Positions 45,400-57,231 of a stretch of 64,000 nucleotides of DNA are shown here, one piece after another. The translations under genes and the position numbers were made by a program. The stretch comes from Agelas oroides. Its lineage: Eukaryota; Porifera; Demospongiae; Agelasida; Agelasidae. Under the pieces are notes generated by a model, which was not told the DNA's origin, ran no database searches, and worked only from the letters and a program-made list of their open reading frames with translations. The DNA lies in contig OX422183.1 of NCBI GenBank assembly GCA_949130485.1, forward strand, positions 23,481,702 to 23,545,701, written 5' to 3'. Positions within the stretch are counted from its first letter, which is position 1. Each line of letters begins with the position of its first letter.

Positions 45400-46950
45400 T
45401 GACCTCTGCAGCTGCAACTGTATGCAACCAGACATTGTAGGTGGTGTACATTGTGCATTTTGTGTCACACTTGATCTGCCTAGTAAATTTGGGATACCAG
45501 TTGGGGACACTCGTCCCTATTTGATGCAGCCATCCGGTGATGTTTCAAACTACTGCCTAGAACTGGTGAAATGAGAGTACTATCATGCACAAGTGTTTCC
45601 ACATTTCTCCAAATCCCTTTCAGCGTGTCTTCATGGATGCTTTCTGATTATAGGAGTACATGGTACGTCTCTGATAGTTCATCATGTGAACTACTAGGGT
45701 GGTCTGTGAAATCACCTCCGCTTTTCTTAGCAGTAGCACCCATGGATGTGCTGTTTGTGCAACCATCGTGCAAAGCATGCAGCTTCTCTGATCAATTTTG
45801 AGAGGCTGCATGATGCTTCCATTACCTTCCTTACTAATGACTTCTGCTTGTTTTGTGACCAGGACTCTGAGGCATTTTCAAATAAAGAAAGTATGTCCAC
45901 TATGCATCAGTCACCTCTTCTAAAAGAAAAACCTTTCTATGTTCTTCTCCTGGGCAGAGGCCAACTCTTGTACTTGGTCAAAAAAGGCATGAGAGACTGA
46001 GGTTTCTGATCAACTTTCAGCTTCAAGTTGTTGTTGGTTGAGTAGCTTGCATTGTATAGAACTTCTCAGGGGAATCTCCCAGTTGAGCTGCCACCCTCAC
46101 ACTCTGAAGCATGTTGTTGTGTACAATATCACACTTTTCCCTGACAAACCAAGAGTAAAACTCTGGTTCGACAGTTTCTCCTGGAACCACTCTCCTGCAT
46201 TCTCTCTCTCAACTTCATACCATTGCTCTTCAACTGCAACCAACTTGGCATCAAACTCGGAATCAATAGCGTCAACCAAGCTGAACTGCCTTTGTTCAAG
46301 TCCTTCAACTCCAAATATGTCTGCTAGGACTTCTTGGTGTCCAACACTGATATTCAGAGCACAAAGTTTTGATTCGCAAACGTCCTGAAAATGCTCGAAG
46401 CATTGAAGATGAATAGCATCTGGGAAGCCATTCTGCATATAGCATCAGTGCCTAGTGCTCTGATGCTGTGCAGAGAGGGGAGGAGAATCTGAAATCATGC
46501 GCAAAATAGCTGTAGGCTTCCAAATTCATTTGCTGATGAATCAGCATGGGTTCAATGAAAACAGGATTCTTCTTTGTGCACTTGCTCATAAGAGCTTTGT
46601 GCAAGAACACCAGTCATTGGAGTGACATAAAACAAGCCCAGGTTGAATGTAGGATCAATGCTGAGCACATTAAGTTTGAACAGCACAACTGCAACTGCTT
46701 TAGTTGTGTGTCTGTTGCTAGACGACAGTGGCTGTGTGGCAGCTTGTACAGAGTGAATAAATGGTTCCTCCTCTTCGTTCAAGCACTTGCACCTCTCCAT
46801 CATTCACTGGATAGTGCTTTGGTTGGTATGCTTGTATGGGGTGCTGCCTTTTGAACTTTTGTGGGAAGGTCTAATGATCGCATGCTTGCCCTGAAACTTG
46901 TATTGAACCAGTACATATAGCAATCGGAGACTTTTTTCGTGTAATGTCTA
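45400..46950 (-). pseudogene. Degenerate DDE transposase, probably MULE-like
   Basis: Readable minus-strand pieces include VLSIDPTFNLGLFYVTPMT (about 46680), NGFPDAIHLQCFEHFQDVCE (about 46430-46370) and YEVERENAGEWFQEKL (about 46215-46170), separated by frameshifts and stops. The DPTFNLG box, a later G-TD region and the C..H helix resemble MULE-type transposases. The reading is too broken for a firm class. It lies between two 9-bp-duplication elements (43511-44978 and 47215-47893) but not inside their ends. Confidence 0.45.
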
Positions 46951-47214
46951 CAGTAAAGGGAGAGAAAAGGTGTTGAATAAATTCTGCAGAAAACCTTATA
47001 AGGTTGAGGGGTCTAGTCTACTTAGAAACCTCAGGGGAGGTGTCAGGTGGTGTAAACAGTTTTATTGGGAAGATCAAAGCTTCTGACATAGTAAGTATTC
47101 ATACCATCCTGTTTAGAGTTTTGGCAGCTAGTAATGAATTTAGCAATTATGTAGTAAGCATATAATGAAAAGTGAAAGTAACTCAGTTGGTACTGCCAGG
47201 TAGGCCTGTGGCTA

Positions 47215-47893
47215 GGTTGTATCTAATCACTGGACTGGATTGTGGACTGGATTGCTGGACTGGATTGATGGACTGGATTACTGGATTAACATTTGACCTC
47301 TATCAGATCAGAAGAGTGGACTGGTTGCATGTTTGTATTAGTATCGTAGCCTTGTACCCAGGCTCTTAGTAGCCCACCTAGAGCCTGGGCTAACAAGCAT
47401 GTACAATGGCCTACAATAAAGGGACAGATGTAAGGATCATGGCTGCCCAAGATACAAACACACACTTCAAAGAGTCACTGACAGCACCTCACCAACCAAG
47501 CGTGATTTTGGGATTAAAATGTAGTTTCAACTGTTGTTGTTTGTGAAGTGTCTGCCATGTCAGATCATGTATAATATTATGTATGGGGACTAGGACCCAT
47601 GCCTCCCACCAAGGAACATTTGTTTCACCTGTAGTTATTACTGGTTTGATGCGTGTGAAATACAACTGAATGTAAGGTTACAATCCTCATCCATGAAATG
47701 GCTTGATATGCCTGCTGGAACTACTGTCACTAGTCTATTTCCAGGGCTCTCAAACACCATGCAAACACACTTTCTATCAGACTATGTGGTACGTAGTAAC
47801 ATTTACTCATTCAGCTGTCCCTCGTGTGACATGAAAAACTGATTTTATTTCACATTTCTATTCAACAATCCAGTCCAGTGATTAGATACAACC
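47215..47893. mobile_element. GGTTGTATCTAATCACTGGA MULE-like element, 679 bp
   Basis: The ends GGTTGTATCTAATCACTGGA are exact inverted copies. The flanks CTGTGGCTA (47206-47214) and CTGTGCCTA (47894-47902) are a 9-bp duplication with one mismatch. The left end has four tandem CTGGACTGGATT units. A TAGCCTTG...GGGCTA hairpin lies inside at about 47347-47392. Confidence 0.87.
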
Positions 47894-48117
47894 CTGTGCC
47901 TATTATGCTTCAAATTTTGCCCATTATACCTTTTGGAAATTCCATAAAATTATGCTTTGTATTTCTCCCATTATGCTCCTATTATGCTCCATTTATTTCT
48001 CAGCTCAATTCCATTGAACTTTTAACAGATGCAAGTGAACATATGTTACAGAGCAAATATCAATCATGGTTATGCTGCAGCATGAGTGAACAAAAGGTTT
48101 AAGACAGTCAGTGATTG

Positions 48118-49856
48118 TTATACTGAAGCATAAGATGTCTCTATATAGTCTTGCAATGCACTATCCTGTTGGTTCCCAAAAGATGCAGTAATGAAAAGAG
48201 TCTCTCCGATGCGGCAGAGCTTTGCTGAACTAGTAGAACATTTCGTGCAACAGATGACCACTGAGGAGGTCAGTAGCATTCTTCTTCCACCACTCCAAGG
48301 GGCGAAAGGTAGGCTCAACATCTGCTGCCTTGGCAAGATAGGTTGGCAGTTCTGCTTTTAGTCCAGTTATGACATCTGCAGAATTTAGGAAAGGAAAAGC
48401 AGTGAGAGTGTCAACAGCTTTGGCATCTGGCTGCATAGCATGCAACTTTTGTGGCGACAGTAGACGTGCAGCTTTGAATGCAAGCAATGGGCCTTTGAGA
48501 CTTGAGGTAAGCTGCTGGTGAAAGTAGTCGAATCCAGGCTGGACGCATTTTCTAGCATAAGTGACTAGCTGTTGTTTGATTGAAGGTGTTCCTCCTGATT
48601 ATTGTCCGGGCAATAGCTTCAACATTTGAAGCATGAGCCACTCGAATACCAGCAGATAGTGCGTCAACAATCTCATAGCACTTCAGAGCCAATGGTCTGT
48701 CCCCCTCAAGGTTGTACGTTGCCTTGACGAAAGGCTCACCAAAGTCAATGGTGGCAGCTAGCTAGTTCAATTTGGAGTGTCGCTTTTCTCTGTTGGTCAG
48801 AAAAGAAGGGCAGAAGTTTGACTCTAGTAGCTGGGGTGATATCATCATTCCTCTGAACGAATGGCTCAAGATCTCCAAACTGTACCATCAGCTGCTGGTA
48901 CACCTCCCATCTGCTCTACCACCGGGTTGCACTGTAGCTTGCCATTGACTTTCCTGTCTGCTCCCTCCAAAGCATTCTGGTCTTGTGGCTATGGGAAAAC
49001 GGACTAATCCAAGCAGTTCCAAATTCTTTAAGGGTAGATGTGTGAAAGTGATCACCAACAAAATCTATATCTATATATATAGTGTGTGGGAAAAACAACC
49101 CACGTCAAACACGCTAGGATGCACTACTGCCATTATCTTCATAGCAACATTGTTGGTGGATGCTCGATCTCTTACAGCTGCTAGGAGGTTGGTAGAGCCT
49201 ATACGGTAAGTCATGAGGACATGAATTTACTCTCGAGCAATCTCTTCACCATTCAAGCTCTTGGCGAGTAACTGTAGCCGAATCAGACGCTGCTCCAAGG
49301 TCCACTCATCACTTACATAGCGCAGAACTATAGCAAGAGCTTCCCCTAAGCGAGTGGAGCCATCAAAGGTAACTGCCACATCCCTTAGCTCCTCCTCCGA
49401 GACAGTTCCTCCTTCAAAATGAAAGGTACTAAGTCTGACATATGACGTTTGTCAGTAAGACACCATTGTTCCTCCAGTAGGTCTCTAAAACCGTCAAGTT
49501 TGTTTAGTGGCACTGCTGCACGGAGAAACGAACGAACAACTTTGACACGAAACACTTGCTGTTCAAGTGGAGGAGTTTCACCACGCAAGTGACACTCATC
49601 ATTGTGCCTTTGTAATGCCTATGCTATATCCTGTTCCCGTTTTTATTTGGCTTTAAGCTTGCTCTTGCTATCTTTACGTTTTGTAGACTGATTCTTCACG
49701 CTACTTTTTTTCAGGTTCAGCTCCTCCCTGCATGCCACACAGAAAAGTTTTCCATTTGACACGGTAAGATGTTCTCCAGGGAACTCTGTTACCCTCTGCT
49801 GTGGCTTGATGCTCACTGTAGCCGTCGATTTATTCGTACTTTTACACATACTGTTA
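48118..49856 (-). pseudogene. hAT-family transposase remnant
   Basis: Minus-strand pieces in order: an N-terminal Lys-rich stretch with CVACREELNL (about 49740), VFRVKVVRSFLRAAVPLNKL, DVAVTFDGSTRLGEALAIVL (about 49390-49320), TGKSMASYSATRW (about 48950-48905), then the C-terminal dimerisation region with PLEWWKKNATDL, VARNVLLVQQSSAASERLFS and FGNQQDSALQDYIETS near 48130. The order and the SSAASERxFS box are those of hAT transposases. At least four frameshifts or stops interrupt it, including one just after the ATRW box and one within the C-terminal box. I could not find end repeats. Confidence 0.7.
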
Positions 49857-49859
49857 CCA

Positions 49860-50940
49860 CATGGTGCCGGATTTACTGCTTATATGCGCCAAATCCGACA
49901 CTTTCGGGGCCTTAAGCCTATCCACTTTATGTTGTGAGACATCGGGATCTTTGTCGCTATCATCTGCACTTCTGGCTGCACTAGGGTATATCACTGGGGA
50001 AGTCGAGCTGCTGCCCTTTCTGTAGTAGGCCATGGGTCAGGAGTTCAAAGGGACCGAAACTCGTGGTCTTGCGATGACTGGAAAGGGTACTTCCCTGAAG
50101 ACCAGTGTTTTTCAAGCATACCATATATTCAGGTCAGTTAAGGCGGCCCCCCCCCCAATGTATTACTCGTGACACGGAAGTATGCGAAAGTATTGCAATA
50201 ATTCACGAACGTACCATAGTTCCCAGAGATCGAATGGCTGCCACGTGTAAGCTTCTTAGCTTTGCTAACTAGTTTTATTCTGGCTGTTAGTCTATATTGT
50301 TTCTTTTTGTGTTATCCATGGTTGTGAAGTAGGTAGGTCTGACTAACCGAAGGGCTGCCATTGAGACCGAATGCTGCGTGTTTCTGGGAGCAGGAGAGGG
50401 AAATATGCCTTGAGCTACTCGAGTGACGATGACCCATCGTCTTTGGCGGTTGATGCGGAAGGTCAGATGGCTAGATTTGTGGCTAAAACTTTGAGTGTGT
50501 GTAGTGGACTAGTTGTACTAATGCACTGTACATGGGGGCAGAGGCTATTGTTGCTGTCACTGGAGAGGTGAGCTTTCATAATCGAAATAAACGCTGATTT
50601 GAGGCGTAAAAACACCTATATTTGCTTCTTGGAGCTTCATGTTGTATCTGGTACAGTGTCCCTACCCAGATTCAGATAGTTAAAGCAAAGAGCTTTTGCT
50701 TAATATCCATTGTATCGGGATTGAAGGGTGTTTGATGTTCCGCATATAGCAAAATATAATTAAGGCAATTAAAATTTGACCCCCCCCCCCCCCCCTGGAT
50801 TTTGGGATTGTTAGTGTGTCCCCATGGTAATGCTTGTTTATAATAAACTACAATCTATTTGCTACTTTGTTAATGATAAGTTAGAACATGTACTTTGTCT
50901 TCAATACTTGCTCAAAGTACCAAGGGTAAAGCAAAAATTG
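49860..50940. other. No gene established
   Basis: Contains C homopolymers (about 50149-50158, 50781-50796). An ATG at 50371 opens 23 codons of plausible coding (SYSSDDDPSSLAVDAE) followed by G|GTCAGA, but no matching downstream exon was found. Confidence 0.35.
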
Positions 50941-50954
50941 AGCTAAAAATCAAC

Positions 50955-51048
50955 ATTGGGGTAGCGGAAAATTTTTGCTGGGTGCAAATTTTTGTGATTT
51001 TCGCAGACAGACCTGCTTCTGCGAAAATAAAAACTGTGAAAAATGAAC
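50955..51048. mobile_element. Degenerate remnant of the TTTTCGCG-type CCGTA element
   Basis: AAATTTTTGTGATTTTCGCA and TTCTGCGAAAATAAAAACTG resemble the AATTTTCGCGAGACAG / TTTTAATTTTCGCGG units at 63890-63965. No ends remain. Confidence 0.4.
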
Positions 51049-51155
51049 TAAGATGAAAATTGATGACATCATTGTGTGCGTATGTTGATATGGACTAGTA
51101 CCTGTGTGAATGAGAAGGTTCTCTACAGTCTGTCTGCTCAGGTGTATTAAGTTAA

Positions 51156-51512
51156 CCCTTTAAACCCCGAGTTTTCTATCGCGGGCGTCATTTGGGAATA
51201 CCAAATTATTGCTGACTAGTCACGTATAGCCAAGCGGTTTGATAATAAAGGCTTTGCAACTTGAAGTTACGCCTACTTCGGTGCTAGATTTAGCGTAAAT
51301 ACCTCTGAATTTGTTACATTTAACGTACGTGCTAGTACATTGTGAAAACTAAGCTTTTGGCTTGGAAGACAGGAAGCGCTAAAACTACGGCTAGCCATGA
51401 CCAAACTTTATCTAACCGCACGAGTGGCTGCACCACCTTGTTCCTGTGTAAACAGTTGCATAGCACTACCCTGTAGCTATGATGTGTGTAGACGTCCACT
51501 GGATATAAAGAG
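51156..51512. mobile_element. piggyBac-type MITE, second family, short copy
   Basis: TTAA at 51152-51155, then CCCTTTAAACCCCG. It ends GGATATAAAGAG before a decayed TTAA. Homologous to both ends of 42143-42864, with the middle deleted. Confidence 0.65.
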
Positions 51513-52944
51513 TAAGGCCTGGCTCAACTTGTTTTTGACAAAAATGTGTGCCATCTTTTTGATGCTGTATCTTTCCACATGAAAGTGTCAAAGGGTTCAG
51601 GTCTGCACTCAAGTAAAGGTCCACCAGTGTGAATTCATAAGGCTTCACAGTCGATCTTGCCCACCTATCACGTGATGCTGTACAATCATTGATAGTATGT
51701 CTGTTGCCGGTACTAAAGCAGCAATTCCGGAGATGTTAGAGAGCAATTTGGTGCATGAAATTTTGCATGAAGGCTAAGTACAATGCAACTTACCTGACTT
51801 TGTTTTGAGAAATTTGAAACATAGCTGTGTTTGCTCAGAACTGACAAAAGTGGCCTTCCTGGGAGTGTGGTGAAGGCACTTCTGGCCTGCCTTAAAGGCT
51901 ACAGTAGCCTGTAGCCAATTTCCCGAAATAAAATTGTAGAGTACACATGGGTACCTTCTAGAGCTGTGATAGTTAACCGGTTAACTGGTAAACTAATCGG
52001 TTGTGCAAATTTTCTAGGTTACCAATTGTTAGTGTAACGCTTTCGGTAATAATTTGTGACCTTTGTACCAATGATATGATTCTAAGATGGCGTCGAACGA
52101 AGTCGAGGAAATCATTACCCCTACAAATTGAAGTGCTGCCGTGTGGAAGTACTTTGGGTTTAAGAAGGACTTTAGCGGAAAGTCGCTAAAGGATAATTGC
52201 GCTATATGTAAGCAGTGTCGAGAGGCGGTAGCACACGGTTGGGGAACAACAAATTTGCGAAACCATCTTGGGTCAACCATCCTGCACTCTACGAAGAGCT
52301 TTGCTCTCCAAGTGAAAGTAGCAGCAGTAAACAAGAATGGACAGATTCTTGCACTCCTTTCCCTCTGTGGGAAAGTTGTCTCCTAGCTCGCAGCGCACAA
52401 GGATGTTGTCTGATGCTATTGTTAAGTTTATAGCTAGGGACATGAGACCAGTAAGTGTGGTAGATGGGATAGGCTTTCTGAATTTAATGCATGTAGCAGA
52501 GCCATGATACATAACAACATGTAGAAAAACCACTATGGAGCTGATTGGACAGAAGTACACTGACCTGAAGCGTGAAATCCGTGGTTACATAGCTCAGCAG
52601 GAGTGGATGTCCCTAACTACCGATTTGTGTACGTCCAAAGCTGGCGATGGTTATATCTCTCTCACAGCACATTTTGTCTGCCGTAACTTTGAAATGATGC
52701 ACAGAAATCTTGAGACCCACCATCTGCCTGGGGTCCATGACCATTCCCATTTGGCAAGTGCTCTTCGTGGCTCAACTAGTGAGTGGTGCATTAACCTAGA
52801 TCATGTGTCTGCTTTCGTCACTGACAATCTCAAATATTGTCAAAACAGTAATCGATATATACATCTAATCACTGTAAAAAGGAAATTGCCATTTCAACAA
52901 GCCATTTGCTGTCTGAGTTTCAGGTGAGTAAACATATTACATGC

Positions 52945-53110
52945 TATTATGTCCAAGGACAGCCGGTCATACAACTGCTCATCAAAATGGTGGACCATAC
53001 ACACAAGGAGGAGTATATAACTGAGCATGCGCAAAGATTACAAATAATTACATATTACATAGTACAACACAAACAGTCTACAGAATCAAATAACAACACA
53101 ATACACTACA
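52945..53110 (-). repeat. Ty3/gypsy 3' LTR
   Basis: 166 bp, plus-strand TATTATGTCCAAGGACAGCC to AATACACTACA. Next to CATGC at 52940-52944. Confidence 0.88.
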
Positions 53111-56100
53111 TCTCCTCCCCCATAGTTTCACTGTCCGTAACGAACTGGTGGTCGATGGACCCGTGAGGGATAACGGTGACCGGAAGAACCAGGCGGCTCT
53201 GACATTACAGTGGCCTGGCTAGTATCACTGGTAGATGAACTGGAGAGGCGCAGTACTAAACTGTCCTCCAGATCAGGTGGGTCAGCCTTCTGATCATTAG
53301 CTGAGGTGGCAGGTGGGTGTACTTTGCCATCTCTGATATGTTCCACATGTCGGCGCCACACAGCTCCACTAGCCACATGTACAAGATATGAAACAGGTCC
53401 TTGTATCCCTGTTATAACTCCATCAACCCAGCGAGGGCCTTCTTGCATATTCCGAACCCATACTCTCTGACCAAGGACGAATTGTCACTCACAGCTGTGA
53501 GTGTCATGCTGAGTCTTTTGGTGGGCCTGTTGCTCTCTCACTCGCCTGCCTACATCTGAGTCCAGTCTTGTGCAGAGAGTGCGACCCATCAGCAGCGTAC
53601 TTGGTGGAACACCAGTTGTGGCATGAGGAGTGGCCCGGTAGCGTAGCAAGAATGTGGCCAGTGTCTGTTCCAGCGGAACACCATCCTCGCGTCCAGCCTC
53701 AAGTGCTTGTTTGACGGTCTGTACCAGCCGCTCAGCTGCTCCATTACTGGCTGGGTGGTATGGTGAAGAACGTATGTGTTTCACTCCATTCATACGGAGG
53801 AAAGCCTCCAGTTCCTCGGACACAAACTGTGGGCCATTATCGGATATCAACTGTTCTGGCAATCCCTATCTTGCAAAGGTCTCCCGAAGTTTGGTGATAG
53901 TCTTGTTTGCTGTTGTGCTCGACATTGTGTACACTTCCAGCCATTTGGAGTGCGCGTCCGTGATTACCAGCAGCATCTGCCCTCTGACTGGACCCGCAAA
54001 ATCAACGTGGATTCGTTGCCACAGCACTGTAGGCCATGCCCATGGATGAAGTGGGGCCTTTGGCGGGGAGTGTTTGTTGGACTGACATGCCTCACAGCTC
54101 TTGGCACATTCTTCCACGTCACGATCAAGGCCAGGCCACCAGACGTGGCTGCGAGCGAGTGCCTTCATGCGCACCACTCCCGGATGACCTCTGTGCAGCT
54201 CCCCCAACACCTGCTGATGCAGCTTCACCGGCACAATGACTCTCATCCCCCACAAAACACAGTCACATTCCACTGCTATCTCTTCCCTCTTCCGCCAGAG
54301 GGGGCGTAGTTCATCCGGGACTTTTGCCGGCCAGCCAGTCCTAGCATACCTCATGACCTTACTGAGGAGTGGGTCTGTGCGTGTTGCAGTCATAACTTGT
54401 GAAGCATGGACAGGGAGTGCGTCCACTTGGGCGATGTTGAAGACCGTCGTGTCCTCATAACTCCCAAGAGTCGAGTCGTCCTGGAGTGGAAGACAAGACA
54501 ATCCATCGGCGTTCCCATGAGCCTTAGTAGGACGGAAGTGGATGTCGTAGCTATATCCAGAGAGGAGTAGGGCCCATCTCTGCATACGCGCTGCAGCTAA
54601 TGAAGGTACACCATTCTTGGGGCCCAAAATCGCTGTGAGGGGCTTGTGGTCAGTGACCAACGTGAAGTGTCTCCCATAAAGGAATTGGTGGAATTTCTTA
54701 ATTCCGAAGACTAATGACAGAGCCTCCTTTTCCACTTGGGCATACCATTTCTCACTAGGAGAGAGGGTGTGGGAAGCAAACGCTATGGGACGCTCGGACC
54801 CGTCTGGCATAGTGTGTGAAATAACTACGCCCACACTGTACTGCGAAGCATCACCAGCCATACGAATGGGTAGGTTGATGTCGTAGTGTGTGAGAACTGG
54901 GGCTGAGACAAGTTTCTCCTTGGCCTCCTCGAAGACTTGCTGACACTCCTTGGACCATTTCCACTGCACTCCAGAGTGGAGGAGACTGTAGAGTGGGTGC
55001 AGTAGTGACGCTAAGTTTGGCACAAATTTGCCATAGTAGTTCACGGGCCCAAGAAATGCTCGTAGCTCGCTCACATTCTGGGGAGCACGTGCCTCGGTGA
55101 TGGCCTTCACCTTCTTGCTGGAAGTGTGCACTCCCATTGATGACATAGCCGAGGAACTCCACTGATGCTTGGAAGAATTGGCACTTGTTGCACTGCAGCC
55201 ACAGTCCATTCTCTTGGAGTCGACGCAACACCTCCTCCAGGTGGTCAAGGTGGTCCGCCTCAGATGTCCCTGTGACCAAAATATCGTCGATGTAGCACAC
55301 TACATACAGGATACCCTGCAAAATCATGTCCATCGCTCGTTGAAACACTGCTGGGGCTGAAGCAACCCCGAAGGGAAGTCATGTGCATTCATACAACCCT
55401 TTATGGGTGTTGAGGGTGACCAGCTTTGTTGACTCATCATCAAGAACCATCTGTTGATATGCAGCAGTTAAATCCAACTTTGTGAAGTGCTTGCCACCAG
55501 CTAGGCTTGCCATGAGCTCATTCAGGTTGGGCAGAGGGTACTGGTCTACCTGCAGCATGGGGTTTATTGTGACTTTGAAATCTCCACAGACTCTTATAGT
55601 ACCATCCTTTTTCGGCACTGGCACTATGGGAACTGCCCAGTCACTATGATCCACTTTCCGCAAGATGCCTGTTGCTTCCAGCCGGTCCAATTCTCTACCG
55701 ACGGTTTCCTTGATTGCAAAAGGTACTGGGCGAGGGTGGCAAAAACGTGTGTTAGCACCATCACGAAGACTCAGATGTGCACGAACATGCTTCATAGTGC
55801 CTAATCACCTCCCGAAACACCTCGGGATACTTTCTGGTCATCTCCTCCACAGCCTGAGAGCTACTATTAGCAGACATCAGCCGGACACTGGCCCAATCCA
55901 AACGGATGTGCTGGAGCCAGTTGCGTCCCAGAAGGGGTGGTCCTTTGCCTCTGACCACATACAGCTTATGGTGGCCTGTGTACCCACCATACCTCACTTC
56001 TACCTCCATCTGTCCCAGGACAGGAATGGTCTCAGCGGTGTACGTTCGCAAGACCAGCGAGGACTTGTCCAAGTGTGTGGATGGGAATAGATCTTCTTGG

Positions 56101-57066
56101 GTGGTTTGGGAAATCAAGCTGACAGCTGCCCCCGTGTCTATCTCCATTGTGAGAGACTGTCCATTCACCTCCAAAATTGCTTGGTAGGGACGTGAAGTCT
56201 TGGCTCCCAGTTGCCAAATCAGCTCCTCTGCAGGCTCGTCACTGCTTGCCTGGGGCTCTGTGATCTCTGTGTCTACCTATTGGGTCCTTGGGGGTGATCT
56301 TTTGCTGCTCTGTCTGCTTTTTCTTCTGCAGACGCTAGCAACGTGCCCACTTTTACCGCAGTTGAAGCACTTGGCTTGTCTAAACCCGCAGGCGTTGGGG
56401 GCGTGCCCCGCCCTACCGCAGTGGTAGCATGGCTTCTCTCCTTCCTTTGGACTCTTCCTTTCAGTCGGCCGTCGTCGGTCCAACTTGTGGAGCTGTGGCA
56501 CTTCAGAGCCCCTGAGTGTCTGCACGTTCTTCTGGGCTGCCTCCAAGCTGAGCGCTACTTCTTCCATGACTCCTTTAAGCGTAGGCTCTTTCTCCGTGAG
56601 TAAGTGTTTTTTCGTCGACTCGCTTCTCATACCAAACACTAGGCGGTCTCTGAGTGCTTGCTCCAGGAATGTCCCAAACTCACAATGCGAAGCTAGGGGG
56701 CAAAGCTCCGCCACGTATTCGGCAATGGATTCGTCGGAACCTTGGTTCCTCTGATGGAAGGTATATCGGTGGGTAAGGATGTTCACAGGCTTAGGCTCAA
56801 ACTGCGCCTTTAACTTCTCAACGATAGTGGCGTAGGGCTTGTCAACGGGACTCTCTGGGGCAAACAGATCATGCAGCAAACTATACACCGTTCCCCCAAT
56901 GACAGTAAGGAACAACAATACCTTCTCCTCGGCGACACTGTTCACAGAGATGTACAGCTCGAATCTCTCCAAATACACCGACAGCTGCTCGCGTCCCGGG
57001 CAAAACTCATTCAGTTGACCGAAGGTACTGCCTGCAGCCATGGTTTGTCTCGAACCTCGTCGCCAA

Positions 57067-57231
57067 TATTATGTCCAAGGACAGCCGGTCATACAACTGC
57101 TCATCAAAATGGTGGACCATACACACGAGGAGGAGTATAATTACGTATTACATAGTACAACACAAACAGTCTACAGAATCAAATAACAACACAATGACAA
57201 TACACAAAACTATGCAACACAATACACTACA
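57067..57231 (-). repeat. Ty3/gypsy 5' LTR
   Basis: 165 bp, same ends as 52945-53110. One internal block present in the other LTR is missing here, and one block (ATGACAATACACAAAACTAT) is extra. Next to CATGC at 57232-57236. Confidence 0.88.

Larger units (their letters stand above)
52945..57231 (-). mobile_element. Ty3/gypsy LTR retroelement, fossil, 5-bp duplication
   Basis: CATGC (52940-52944, 57232-57236) flanks it. Short LTRs: 52945-53110 (3' LTR) and 57067-57231 (5' LTR). Parts in order on the minus strand: gag with two CCHC knuckles (CYHCGRAGHAPNAC, CFNCGKSGHVASVC; about 57040-56280), protease (MEIDTGAAVSLI; about 56175-55900), reverse transcriptase and RNase H (about 55800-54560), integrase with HHCC finger and DDE core (about 54400-53480), and a short C-terminal tail to about 53130. 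The LTRs are alike except for two indels and a few changes, so the insertion is fairly young. The coding region is broken in about four places, though all parts are present. Confidence 0.92.

Noticed and set aside
50371-50571. ATG exon SYSSDDDPSSLAVDAE with a GT donor
   Set aside because: Plausible first exon, but no downstream exon with matching phase was found, so it is only noted.
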